Positions 11,217 through 21,911 of a stretch of 64,000 nucleotides of DNA are shown here, in pieces (the stretch's first letter is position 1; each line of letters starts with the position of its first letter). The stretch comes from Atkinsonella hypoxylon (taxonomy: Eukaryota; Ascomycota; Sordariomycetes; Hypocreales; Clavicipitaceae). Below the pieces are notes generated by a model that searched no databases, was not told where the DNA came from, and worked only from the letters and a program-made list of their open reading frames with translations. The position numbers were made by a program, and so were the translations under genes. The DNA lies in contig JFHB01000143.1 of assembly GCA_000729835.1 (NCBI GenBank), positions 1 to 64,000 of the forward strand. Direction: 5' to 3'.

Positions 11217-12754
11217 CTACGCTGAAATCAAGCCAACTCTGTTCAAAAACTTGATGAATTTTCTTCCCGTATTGCTTCTCTCAGACTCCCTTTTATCATT
11301 CACAAATGTGGCCTTGAAACGGTACTCATTTGAGGCATAGACGTTGAAGAAGTCACGAATCCGGCTGGTAACATCTTGTCGAGAGAGGAACTCCGGGCCT
11401 CGAGGCGGACATAGGAGGCGAATCTCGATGGTGGTTGCTCGAGATACCTCAAGCTGGTCCAGGATCATCTGCTATTGCAAGATGCCGCATTGCTCGTTGT
11501 TCATCATGGCGGTGACGGCGGCAAACTGGAAATAGAGGCAATCCCACTGGAACCCAAACCTCCGATCCTTTCCCTGGTGTCGCAGCACACGGAAATGCTC
11601 TCAGTTCTCCGGTGAAATGTGCTTTCTAGAAGACTCCGGAACTGGATGTATGGAAGCTACGTCGCCCGTGTTGTAGCGAATAATAGGGTTGCGTAATTGT
11701 GAGAGAGGTCTGTACGACGATGCCTTGTTTGCCTTCGGGCAACGGCCTTGGCGCTGGATCACTCTCAAACCCGGAGGCCAATAATATTGCAATCATCATT
11801 AAGTGAGTATCAAACACAAAACCCTGAACACTTGTCTCGCCATTCGCACTGGTTATGTCAGGGTTGCTGACAGCCCAGGGACCAGCTTCGACACTACCCA
11901 GAACCGAGCATATGTTGATGTCGCCGAGCACTGCTCTGATGAGAGCTCTCTGCGATTTCGTGAGAGCTTCTGAGCTGTAAGTGATCTTATTGAGCTTCAG
12001 TACCTGTCGCTGCTCTTGCGGGAGAGTAGAAATGTAGTGAGTGAGCTGGACGACCTGATTACTCTCCCTACAAAGCACATTGACGTGGTATTTCCTCAAG
12101 GCTGCTACAAAATCCTTTGACGACATGGAGTCGCCGGCACTCAAGACAGCGGCGCCCGCATTCTCTATCATTTCGGATATAAGGTCCAACGATCTGTGCC
12201 ATGGTCATCCCAGCCTGGGAAGCGACCCCCTTCGCATCTGAGGATAGATTTTGTCAGCTCGAAACGTGCCTATATAGATAACCAGCGTAATGGGTGGTGA
12301 GAAACCAATCTCCCTGCCTGATCAAGCCTTTCGTTTGGATGAATCGGCCAAATTCGGCGCGCTGCTTGCGGTTTTCATCTACGTCGGTAGCAAACAGTAG
12401 CGGCCGCGAGCCAGAGCCGCCACCGGTAATGCTAACGTATACATGGTGGCGAAACGAGTTCTCAGGACTCAGATCATCGAGTAGCCTCTCATTTACGTCG
12501 TACCTGCTTCCGCGAGTTTGTAATGAGTCGAAGGGAGCACATGGAATTTGTATGCCTCAGTCACTGGAGCAAATTTTCTCTTGCAGTCTGTCCTTCTGAA
12601 GGATTTGGAAAGACTCTAGATCCAACTTCGCACCTGCTTCGTCATATTGTAGCAATTGCTTGACATTTCCTAGACTCAGAGGACGTTGTACGCCGGCGGA
12701 ATAGAACGGGTGGATTTGGTCAACTTCCAATATCTTTCGCAAAGGAAAAGGCAT
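11217..12754 (-). pseudogene. Decayed PaaK-like adenylate-forming enzyme
   Basis: The family signature is clear on the minus strand: 'HPFYSAG' near the N-terminus, the ATP-binding loop 'YVSITGGGSGSRPLLFATD', 'SVLGSVEAGPWAVSNPD', and 'LRNPIIRYNTGD'. The C-terminus ends normally ('FLNRVGLISA'). These are features of phenylacetate-CoA-ligase-like adenylating enzymes common in fungi. Several lesions are visible. There is an in-frame TGA at 12557-12559. The intron donor at 12269 is GC instead of GT. A frameshift near 11700 sits in a CTCTCA tract where two bases appear lost. A TGA lies at 11601-11603. A TAG lies at 11472-11474, where I expect Trp in 'LQWQ'. The first TGA could belong to an extra intron, but no splice choice I tried restores the frame. 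It probably no longer makes an active enzyme. Confidence 0.72.
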
Positions 12755-14127
12755 TCGGTCTGGGAGGACCTTCCCAATCTGCCAAAATACTCTTTACAAC
12801 TGCATAATTCATCTACCTTTTTTTTTTCTCCTTTTGCCCCTGCTTTTGTGGGCAATAGCCCGCCCCAATTGGCATTCAATTAGGCGTCCACACGGCTTCT
12901 CCTGCCGGAGTAATGTAGAACCTGATAAACTCCGGGCACAGAGACCGAGGCCGTCGGACAAGATCGGCTTGTCGTGATCGTACCCCGTGCATCTTAATCG
13001 AGAGATATGCATTCGTGGTACTCCGTACTCCCAACTCCCAACTCCAAACACAGTCGGGGCCTGATCCGAGCGGCAGTGAGACCCTAGCAAGAGCATCTGC
13101 ACTCGAGTGGTGATTCAGTGTTCAACCTCAAAATCTACCTATGAGGATTGCTCAATGAGTAGGCTTGCCAGACGACTAGTTATTAGTGCTGTTCATTCCA
13201 TTACGTTCAGATAATGCAGACAGACTGCCTCACAAAGTGCAGGTTGCAATATGTATGACAATTAGGTAAAACTGTCCATCAGACTATGTGCTTGTACCAC
13301 GGTCGAATCAAACTAGATCCATCATGACACAGTGTAGTGTTCCGCCGATGCTATTCGCATGCTGAAGGGCGACATTATTCGGCGTCATGCCAGAATTTCT
13401 CGTCTTCTCAAGTGGGATTATCCACATCAGGGCTGGGTTTGCCAACGTCGACTTCCAATCATGTTCAGCGCGGTGAAGACAGGAGACAATTGTATGAATG
13501 CTCAGCAGCCGCGACTGAATGCACCATCGCATTGTCATGAGAGCCAGATTGCCATTGATGTCTCTGTGAGCCAGCGCTAACTGTAACAAATCTCCTAAGT
13601 TCTAGGCGCAGCAAGCAATACTGTTGGTGCGAAGCGTCTAGGTTCGTTCAATGAAAGCTGCGATAGGCGTTGCATCTAGTTGCATTGTCACATGCCGTAT
13701 GCAGGTGGGAGCTTACACTTGCCATCTAGTTTGGATCCGTCCATGACCCTACTGCGAATCCTTCCCGTTGGTAGACTGAGGGTAACAGCTCTTATGAAGA
13801 CAAGTTATCGAGATCGAGCCTTGTTCGCTTTAGTAGCGGAAGCAGTGTTATTGGACCACGCATATCAAACGAACGTAAGTCTTGCTATCTCCTTTTTCCT
13901 CTTGAAGACCGCACGGGCGACTTCTTCGTACTCGTGTCTAACATGCCTGGCCATGTAGGTGGAAGGTCTCTGGAAATGTCAGGCGTGTGCTGTTGGCCAT
14001 ACAGTCCGCTATGTCTTCATCCCCAAAAGTACCAGACTCCATTATTGCATCATGCCACCCATGCTTGAGCCTAATGGCAGAAAAGCAAAATATTGCCAGG
14101 CTATATCTTTAACTGAGCAAATCTGGT
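12755..14127. other. Intergenic with possible ankyrin-like relic
   Basis: No intact gene is seen. On the minus strand, 13308-13680 holds broken frames with ankyrin-like phrases such as 'DATPIAAF', 'HRDINGN' and 'GMTPNNVALQHAN', split by stops and frameshifts. This suggests a decayed ankyrin-repeat gene, but the match is weak. A GTACTCCGTAC palindrome-like motif lies at 13018-13028. Confidence 0.25.
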
Positions 14128-14227
14128 ATTGACTAAAACAAACAGAATTCACCACCACAAAAATGCTCGAGTCGACGCAACCCCGCCTCCCGCACCTCAT
14201 CCATCCGCTCGTGTCACAACAAACAGA

Positions 14228-15283
14228 ATGCCATCGCTCCTCCTCACAATCCTCCTCATACTATCGCACATTCTCCTCTCGGCGTCACAGCCGTCCTTCC
14301 CCATCATCATCCACACATGGTCCGGTCCCTTTACCGTCGCCGCAGACAGCGCATCCATCGCACTCCGCGACCCTTCCACATCCGTCCTCGACGCAGTCCA
14401 GATCGGCGGCTCAGCCTGCGAGCGGAACCAGTGCGACGGCACAGTCGGCTACGGGGGCTCCCCCGACGAGAACTGCGAGACCACCCTCGACGCCATGCTC
14501 ATGGACGGCAATACCATGAACGTCGGCGCCGTCGGAGCCCTCCGTAGAGTCAAGGACGCCATCGCCGTAGCAAGGTACGTGCTAGAGCATACGGACCACA
14601 CTCTTCTCGTAGGGGACCTCGCCACAGAGTTCGCCATCGAGAACGGCTTCAAGGAGGAGGACCTCTCGACCGTGGCCTCGGGGGCGCTCTGTGCGAAGTG
14701 GAAGCAGAGCGGCTGCCAGCCCAACTCGAGAGTCAACGTTCAGCCGGACGCGCATAAATCCTGCGGGCCGTACAAGCCGCTGGAAAAAGGCACGCTGATG
14801 CCACAGGCGCACGCTCCCAGACAAGGACAAGGACATGACACCATCTCCTTGGTTGCGTTGGACGCCAAGGGCAACATGGCGGCCGGAACCACGACCAACG
14901 GAAGAGCGCACAGAGTCCCCGGCCGCGTAGGTGATGGTCCCATCACAGGCAGCGGATCTTATGTCGACGCCGACGTGGGAGGATGCGGCGCCACTGGCGA
15001 CGGGGATATCATGATGCGCTTCTTGCCCTGCTATCAGGCTGTCGAGAGCATGCGGAGAGGCATGTCGCCCCTCGAAGCGGCAGAGGACGCCGTGCGGCGG
15101 ATGGTGAACAAGTATCCGCAGGTTCAAGCAGGGATCGTGGTTCTAAATAATAAGGGTGAGCATGCGGCTGCTGCGAGTAACTGGCAGTTTTCATACTCTT
15201 TTCGTGGAGGAGACATGCCTGAGACCCAAGTGGTCATGGTCACGCCTATACGAGGACCATCGGAGGCGTCAACCGATTTGTGA
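14228..15283 (+). CDS. Secreted glycosylasparaginase (N4-(beta-N-acetylglucosaminyl)-L-asparaginase)
   Basis: A single exon encodes 351 aa from the chosen ATG. An upstream in-frame ATG at 14129 would add 33 basic, Pro-rich residues ahead of a good signal peptide (MPSLLLTILLILSHILLSAS), so 14228 is preferred. The enzyme is an Ntn hydrolase that cleaves the GlcNAc-Asn link when glycoproteins are degraded. The autocleavage site 'GHDT' is present, which makes the new N-terminal Thr (residue 205) the nucleophile. It is followed by 'AAGTTTNG' and 'VPGRVGDGPITGSGSY', the substrate-binding strands of the family. Length agrees with human AGA (346 aa). Signal peptide and family suggest a vacuolar or secreted location. 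Confidence 0.88.
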   Translation: MPSLLLTILLILSHILLSASQPSFPIIIHTWSGPFTVAADSASIALRDPSTSVLDAVQIGGSACERNQCDGTVGYGGSPDENCETTLDAMLMDGNTMNVGAVGALRRVKDAIAVARYVLEHTDHTLLVGDLATEFAIENGFKEEDLSTVASGALCAKWKQSGCQPNSRVNVQPDAHKSCGPYKPLEKGTLMPQAHAPRQGQGHDTISLVALDAKGNMAAGTTTNGRAHRVPGRVGDGPITGSGSYVDADVGGCGATGDGDIMMRFLPCYQAVESMRRGMSPLEAAEDAVRRMVNKYPQVQAGIVVLNNKGEHAAAASNWQFSYSFRGGDMPETQVVMVTPIRGPSEASTDL

Positions 15284-15796
15284 TGTTGATTCCGATACTA
15301 ATGACCCTTTATGGATTACTACAAGCTATTGAGCAATATCATAGCTAATGACCAATCGCTCGATGACAGCGTTGGCCACATTGTGCTATCCTCGTGCATT
15401 CATGAGCATGTATGAGCTTTCATGCGCCGACTTTCCGCACCCCAAGTAGAACCAACACAGCATAGCGTGGAAAACATTATTAGAGTTCATGGGGAAGCGC
15501 ATTTTACAAAACTTCATTGGCACTACGTACGAATAACTCAACTTGGTATATTAAGAAAAGTAGATGGGAAATCCTGTCATGTACACCTGAAGAGAAGAGT
15601 TTTCAATACTATCAAACCAAGAACGAGAAAAAGCCAAAGTGCATTCCCATGATGAAATAACGCCTTACAGAGCGCCAATGGTTCCCTCATTACACCCATC
15701 AAATGCCATCTGTTTTGTCAGTTCTGGTGTCGGATGCACGTGACGATATAAACAGCCTCGCTTCTGTCTACTAGTTCTCCATATTAGATCCATGAC
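15284..15796. other. Convergent intergenic spacer
   Basis: Lies between the 3' ends of the asparaginase and the minus-strand membrane protein. Only a short, unsupported open frame (15422-15652) is present; no feature is recognised. Confidence 0.5.
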
Positions 15797-17584
15797 TTAA
15801 GCCATAACAAGCTCTGTCCTGCTTTGTTGTTCTTGTCTGTCTTTATTCTTGAAGAGCGCCTTCAGCATGTTATCACCACGGTTGTGTGCCTTGGGTCGAA
15901 AGACTAATTCCATGCCGTTGCTTCGACCATCTTCAATCATCTTGATAGACCTGGACTTGGAATGTTCTCTTTCCTTTTCTTTTTTACTCGATCTGCGACT
16001 TCCCAATTCAGAGTCGCCGTCGACACTCTCGACAGTGGCGCGCCTGCTGCTTCGACGTTCAGATACTTCCTTCTCTTTGCCCTTGCTAGAACTCTTTTGC
16101 GTCTTGCTAGTTTTTGAAGTCTTTGAAGTCTTTACGGTTTTTGTCGTCTTTGATGTCTTACTGGTTCGTGATGTGCGCATACTTCGATGTGAATGGAGAT
16201 CAGAGTCGTCCTTGGCATGCTTTTCTCGTTGAGCCCGCTCCGCCTCTGGAGTTATAAGCTCGATGTCGGCACTTTCATTATCAGCGCCGGGGGGCATGAT
16301 GCCCCGTCGCCATGTCTCAATCGTACTCAGCTCATCATCTACAATCAGAGCCTCATCGATGGCACCGGCATAATAGTCACTTTCAGCTATAAGCGGCTGG
16401 GGCTTGTTCATCGGAGTACTTTCCCATGCTATGGCCTCACGCTGAGCCTGCTGTTCTTTCACCCTCTTGACAATTTTCCAGCCGCCAAACATGACGACAG
16501 TGAGACCAACAACTATACTGCTGCCAATCAAAAATTGAGGTGATGCAAGTAAAGAAAAGACGGCCGGGGATCCGCTTTTAAGGAATCCAAGGAATGCCGG
16601 TGACATTTTCCCAAGAACAGAAGACAGCTCGGCCAGAGTCAATGCAACCGCAGCGGCTGCATCAGGCTTCTCCTGTAAATGCTTAATGATAGATGTTGCA
16701 GAATGTTGTATGCAATGTGCTTCGTCGAGAAGATTTTCGACTCTGCGTACGAGTTGGTTTGCTTGATGCTCATTAGCCATAGCTGGATCCAAATCAACCC
16801 TGTCTGCCAAGTCCGGGGGAACGTTCCCATATGCCAGGTTCATATCGATTTCTTTGCCTTGGTGTGTTGGACGCTTGGCAATCTCTGATTCGGCTTGTCC
16901 GCGGGGTACAACTGCGCTCCGTCTCCAATCTGCCTCGGCGCCACTCTTCACGTCATAGTTCATCCGTGAGATGGCCGAGTCCATTGGGAGAGTCTCGACA
17001 TAAGGACTACGATATGCTGCTGGGGGAACCTTGCTGGGGGCCGTACTGGACATCTCGCTCAGTGTCTGGAGATTGCGTTCCGTCAGCGCGGGACGGCTTC
17101 TCAAACTGTGGTGTCCATGTCTAGCATGAGAGAGCGAACTGCGGTGACTTCTCCTTGAACTTGTTTCGCTGTATGCATCGAATGAACGACGCCGACCGTC
17201 GTAAAAATCAGGGTTCATTCCATAGTTGTACTCTGTGTAGTGTTCAGGCTCATAAGTCGCGTGTCTGGCCAAAGTTCGGGGACGATGGCTACGATGGTGG
17301 CGATTTAGGCTGCGCGGCTGGTCAAACGTCTCCGCGCGCTTCAGTTCTTTGATTTCGGCTTTTTTCTCATCATAAGATGCCTTTGCCTCTTTAAAAATTG
17401 AGAGAAGCTGCTTTCCCTATTAGAAGTGTTAGCATTCCTAATCATGGTCCGGTGAAGATATAAAGGTGCCTTATGCCCAAGTTGCATAATACAGAGAAAA
17501 CGGATGAATTTAGGGCAGGCGACGTACAGTACTGATTATCTTGCCGGAGTTGTTAACTATAGTGACAGTTTGTTCGAGAGGCAT
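15797..17584 (-). CDS. Conserved fungal single-pass membrane protein, function unknown
   Basis: Two exons (17584-17528 and 17416-15797) give 558 aa. The short first exon (MPLEQTVTIVNNSGKIIST) joins in phase 0 to 'GKQLLSIFKEAKASYDEKK', a beginning I recall from many Sordariomycete hypothetical proteins. The N-terminal third is basic, with a Ser/Arg/His-rich patch. A helical region follows (about residues 235-300). A single hydrophobic segment 'SSIVVGLTVVMFGGWKIV' comes near residue 320. The C-terminal tail is Lys/Ser-rich with tandem 'TSKTSKTTKTVKTSK' repeats, then acidic/basic low-complexity sequence. The repeats may be phosphorylation or chromatin/cytoskeleton contact sites, but nothing shows this. 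No enzymatic motif was found. Confidence 0.8.
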
Positions 17585-19118
17585 GCTGGGTTGGAGGCCA
17601 AATGGCCAAGACCTCGTTTGTCGCCGAACCTGGAGAAGGTGAAGTGAGAGGAGATTTGATTAGACAAGAGACGAGTAGAGGTTATGGCTTCGTAATTCGC
17701 CAACACTTGCTCCGAAATTCCAGGGGAAAGCGGTATCGCTTCACGTACGACTCAGTTTGGCCGTGTCTCTGATAGCTGCTTGTTGGTAGTGTCGGTGAAG
17801 ACCCCCGAATGATGAACCCTGGAATCAAATGGAGCAAGGAACCCCACCGCTATCACCAAGGCACAGGAACCCACGCGGAGCAGTGCTCCGTACGCTAACT
17901 ATGTAGTAGCACTGGTACAGCGTTAAGTTGATCCTAATAGAATCACAGCTGTCGTGACCATTGGGGGTCACACAGGTAGGTGAAGGAGAGGAAGGGGCAT
18001 AAAATCGGTGCATGGGGAGATATGTCAGCAGTTCGATTCAGGAAATCTTATCCTCTGCCCTTTTCCCCTCATTTGCGCACTTTTCCCGCCCTCTCCTTTC
18101 TCGTCAGGCGCTGATGCATGATCATGAGTGAGGCGCCCACTCTCACAGTCACCTACAACTCAAGTCGTGCCCTATCATGGCGTCCAGGGCTCCCCATCCG
18201 GACAGTCACGTCTCTCCAGCACCATCCCCGCCCAGCCACTCGAAATGCCATGAGCACCGACCATAGCGAGCTGAGGCGGTAAAACCGAGCCATGGCCCCG
18301 CTGAGGTTATCCCCTTTTTGGGGGTGGAGGCCTCTAGGCTTCAGCTTGAATGGCCGTCTACCTCGAGCGGTTCGACTAATCGCGGAGCATCCCGCTAGAT
18401 GACCGTCTGGCAAGCTAGCGATTCGAAGCCGCTGCCAAGGCCGTACACGCCACGGAATCGACGGGAACGACAAAGATGACCCAGTCGAGCTTGGATTTCG
18501 TTAGTTTCTCGACTCCTGAACGCGTGGCGATGCTGCACCAGTCTATGTAAGTATTAGACTTGAGGATGGCTGGACGAGTTGACAGGCTACCTGGGTGCGT
18601 CTCGTGCGAATCCAGATCTGAAGATGCTGCAACATCCTGTTGCGTAACCTTCACTTGACGTCGGTGTCTCAGCGAAAAAAAAAAAAAAAAAACCACTCAT
18701 GCAGCCCAAAGGCATGCGCCCTGCACCAGCAGAGGCTGCAGCTGCTACCCAACCTTTTCGACGATTTGCTATACAATGTCAAGGACGAGGGTGCGACCTG
18801 CGGTCCTCGGGCTCGCAACAAAGAGGATTTTGATGAATAAACAATAATAAAAAACTAATAAAATCTCAGATGATCCCTGCTGCATGTAGCAGCTTTGGTC
18901 CTGGGTGTGGCAGATTGGGCTTCTGCGCTGCCACGATACAACACTTGTGGAGGCATGACATGACAGCCAGACTTGAATACCTATCAGATTGGACGACATA
19001 ATGTCTTCTCTCCTTACGCTACCTGTGCACTTGCCGTATTATCTTGGCTCTTGCCCTGGTTGCAGCTAACACTGATGTCTGGTTCTTCGATCCTTCCCTC
19101 GCTCACCGCAGCCCATGC
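17585..19118. other. Intergenic with a possible orphan exon
   Basis: No complete gene is supported. Plus-strand 18419-18547 reads as plausible coding sequence ('FEAAAKAVHATESTG' to 'TPERVAMLHQS') and ends at a canonical GTAAGT donor, but no matching partner exon was found. An 18-base poly(A) run lies at 18675-18692. Confidence 0.3.
18675..18692 (+). repeat. Poly(A) run of 18
   Basis: Eighteen consecutive A residues after CTCAGCG. It may be a retroposition scar or a simple slippage tract; no target-site duplication was identified. Confidence 0.9.
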
Positions 19119-21911
19119 CTACTCCACCTCCTTCCACCTACGCTCCAGCAATTCTATCATCATCACTGGCCCTCCGTTGCCAACCTCGCCCGCGACCTGT
19201 CTCATGTGGTGATCATACATGGCTCCCGTAAACTCCGTCTCGTTCTTCCACCCGTACCCAACCTGGGCGTTCCCTACAGTGTAGTCATGTCCGTTGAGAG
19301 CAGCCTGCGCGCCGCCGATAGCTTTGTAATATGAGCCCGTGATGCCCAACATCTTCGCCTGCTGTGCCTTCCAGAACTGGTCCATCAGGACCTGCTCACA
19401 CTGCGGAATTGTTTCGAGGAACACAAGCCGTCTCTCGTGAGCAAATTCCAACAGAGCTGGTAACGCATCGTCCCGACAGGCTTCAGTGTAGAGGCCGCGC
19501 ATGCGAAGCGAGTACAAGTCGCAAATCTGAGGCCTCTCGATGAGTCGGCCCTTCATGGAGAATTCAGGCTCGAGCCTGGTCCCCTTGGCGAAGGAGATGT
19601 AGCACTCTTCGCAAACATGTAGATCCTCCCATCCCCACCACTTCCGATTCCCGGGTTTTTTCACATCGTATCGTGGGCAAGGCGGGACGCCGGCCCACGT
19701 CTTGGCGCCCTGTTCCAATGCCTCTGGGCGTCCGGTGAGCAGGACCTCGTTGAGGTATTGGAGAAATTGATGCCAGCGCGGATTGCTGGTGTTGAAGCTA
19801 CACAGGTGCGTGTCCGCCTTGGACGTGCCTGGTTTCGGCATGAAATAGCGCTCTCCTCCAAGAGCGCGCACAATGGCCCCCGTACAAGCACCGCATACGC
19901 CAAACCCGGCGGGATTGTTCTTGACCGTGTACCAGACAGCGGTGGTGGTGCCAGTTCCGGCGCAGATCGGATTGGCCCCCAGCTGATCCATGGCTGCCCA
20001 AAATATGTCCCAGTTTTCCTTGTCGACAGCCCTCAACGTTGGTAGCAGAATGTTCAGATGGCCCATGACGCAGATCGCCGTACCATTCGGGCCTTCAGGC
20101 CGTCCGGGGACAAAGTGCTGCGCTGCAGGAGTGCCGAGGAAATAGTCGCAGAAGCAGGTGTGACAGACTTGAAGCCCTGGCGGTCCTCTGTTGGCGACGT
20201 ACCATCCCCGTTGCTCAATCAAAGTGTAGACGAGCTTGGGACACTCTGGCATCTGTAGTCGGGCCTGAACATCCTCTACGAACTTGCCCCAATTCGCAGT
20301 TCGGAGGTTGTCCCCCAAAGACCGCCGAATAAACAAGGTGCTAAAGTCACAGTACCATTGTTCCTCGACCTTGGTAGCTTCTTCAAACGCAAAATCCGCT
20401 GCGAACGAGGTATGGAAGAGTTGGTCTAGAAAACACGCTTCGCAAAACGTTGCCCCTCTAATAGTTCGCGAAATGTATCTGTTACGATGCTGCTGAAGTT
20501 CCTTCTCCGGACAGTTCGGTATCTTTTCCCTGATTTTCATGAACTCGAGTGCTTCTGAGAAGTTCCCTGAGGATAAGCTTCGCGGCCATAAAAAGTTCTT
20601 CATGTGTGGAGCGGCAAACATGCACAGATGAGGCTCGCTGTTCGCAGATTTGATGATGGTGAAATCGGTTCGAAATGGAGATCCGGATACATGATCGACG
20701 TAGCAGCGGCTGCAGATCGTATATGAAGGAGACTCGCGATGGACGAACCAATCGAGCGGGAAGGACACAGCTGAGTTACAACACTCCGTGATCGGCGTGA
20801 CTCCGGACAGACACGGCTGTGAAGTGCTGCTGGGCCGTCGAGATGGTGTTGCACGTTGATGTGATGACTCGTTTGCCTGATACGAAGACTGTGCACCATT
20901 CAGTAAGACATCGCTTCGGGAACCTTGACCCATGCTTTCCGAAATAGTTGTATGCTGCGCCCTTGGTTGATTCGAAGCGGTTAGTTTCGACTGAACAACT
21001 GCTCCATGATTTTTGGGTTGAAGCTGCGCCGGCAACATCTGCTGCAAAGGCTCAGCTTCATGCAGAGATACAATATCCTCCCGTCCTTGCTTCACCCGAA
21101 GATGATCTTCAATCCCCAGCCTCTGCATTTCACCCTCAGGCTTCCTCAATTCCGCCTCATACCCAGCTTGGGGTCGAACAGCAACCTGCCTAACCGCTTC
21201 CTCATCTCGACGCAGCTGTTCTTCCACACTTCGTGTCACTTTTGCAATCTCAGCTTGCTCTTCGCGTTGAATTCGTCCCGCGTCCCGTCTAGCCTGCTCG
21301 AGCTCGCCCCTCTGTCGCTGTATGGTATCTTCCGCCTGCTCCATGGTCTGATCTGACTCATTCTGCGAGTGCCGAAGCAACTGGTGTTGATCGCTGTCGC
21401 TATCTGTGCTCTGTTTCATCCCGCCATGATGTCCTGAGGACGGAACTTCGAAGGACGGGCTCTGGCATGGTTGCGGCGGCCGAGGGGGAGGAGGTGGTGG
21501 ATAAGAGTGATGGCCAGGTAGACTCTGATGGCATTGTTCTTGAACCGGACGAGACTGAATGCCTAGACAGGGCGGATAGAAGTCCTGCCGAGTCTGCACC
21601 TGATATTGTTGCGTTGGAACATGATGGCCCCGTTGATGATGCGGACCTTGTGGCGCTGCACAGTTCAACGTCGCCGGTGATGGAGGCAGCGGAAAAGTAG
21701 TCTGCTGGTTAGTCGGCGGACTCTGTTGCCGATAACCATACTGCTGATACCCGTGAGGATGTTGCTGCGGAGGAGCATATTGCTGTGGATAGTAATCCTG
21801 CGAACCAAGCTGCCCCGACTGATCCCTTTCCCTCTGTTTCCTCTGATACTCTGCCGTAGCCTGGAGCGCCAAGTCCCCTGCCTTCGAAAACACCTTATTC
21901 AAAAAGCCCAT
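19119..21911 (-). CDS. 930-aa protein with Gln/Pro-rich coiled N-terminus and five tandem Cys modules
   Basis: A single exon; the start is the ATG giving 'MGFLNKVFSKAGDLALQATAEY'. Residues about 30-165 are Gln/Pro/His-rich and include a Pro stretch near 138-147. Residues about 170-290 are charged and likely coiled coil. From about 372 to 835 five modules follow one another. Each contains a Pro-rich approach to Cys, then CxxC, then a further Cys. The CxxC pairs are at 400, 490, 583, 673 and 767. The later Cys residues are at 430, 521, 614, 704 and 797. The leading Cys residues are at 377, 467, 557, 650 and 745, and one more at 838. The even 90-95 residue spacing implies internal duplication and C4 metal binding. 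The C-terminus has a Gly-rich 'GITGSYYKAIGGAQAAL' segment. I do not recognise a named family; zinc binding is inferred. Confidence 0.85.
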   Translation of the reverse strand: MGFLNKVFSKAGDLALQATAEYQRKQRERDQSGQLGSQDYYPQQYAPPQQHPHGYQQYGYRQQSPPTNQQTTFPLPPSPATLNCAAPQGPHHQRGHHVPTQQYQVQTRQDFYPPCLGIQSRPVQEQCHQSLPGHHSYPPPPPPRPPQPCQSPSFEVPSSGHHGGMKQSTDSDSDQHQLLRHSQNESDQTMEQAEDTIQRQRGELEQARRDAGRIQREEQAEIAKVTRSVEEQLRRDEEAVRQVAVRPQAGYEAELRKPEGEMQRLGIEDHLRVKQGREDIVSLHEAEPLQQMLPAQLQPKNHGAVVQSKLTASNQPRAQHTTISESMGQGSRSDVLLNGAQSSYQANESSHQRATPSRRPSSTSQPCLSGVTPITECCNSAVSFPLDWFVHRESPSYTICSRCYVDHVSGSPFRTDFTIIKSANSEPHLCMFAAPHMKNFLWPRSLSSGNFSEALEFMKIREKIPNCPEKELQQHRNRYISRTIRGATFCEACFLDQLFHTSFAADFAFEEATKVEEQWYCDFSTLFIRRSLGDNLRTANWGKFVEDVQARLQMPECPKLVYTLIEQRGWYVANRGPPGLQVCHTCFCDYFLGTPAAQHFVPGRPEGPNGTAICVMGHLNILLPTLRAVDKENWDIFWAAMDQLGANPICAGTGTTTAVWYTVKNNPAGFGVCGACTGAIVRALGGERYFMPKPGTSKADTHLCSFNTSNPRWHQFLQYLNEVLLTGRPEALEQGAKTWAGVPPCPRYDVKKPGNRKWWGWEDLHVCEECYISFAKGTRLEPEFSMKGRLIERPQICDLYSLRMRGLYTEACRDDALPALLEFAHERRLVFLETIPQCEQVLMDQFWKAQQAKMLGITGSYYKAIGGAQAALNGHDYTVGNAQVGYGWKNETEFTGAMYDHHMRQVAGEVGNGGPVMMIELLERRWKEVE

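Noticed and set aside
14129..14227. Upstream in-frame ATG as start of the asparaginase
   Set aside because: It would put 33 basic, Pro-rich residues before an excellent signal peptide and make the protein longer than relatives.
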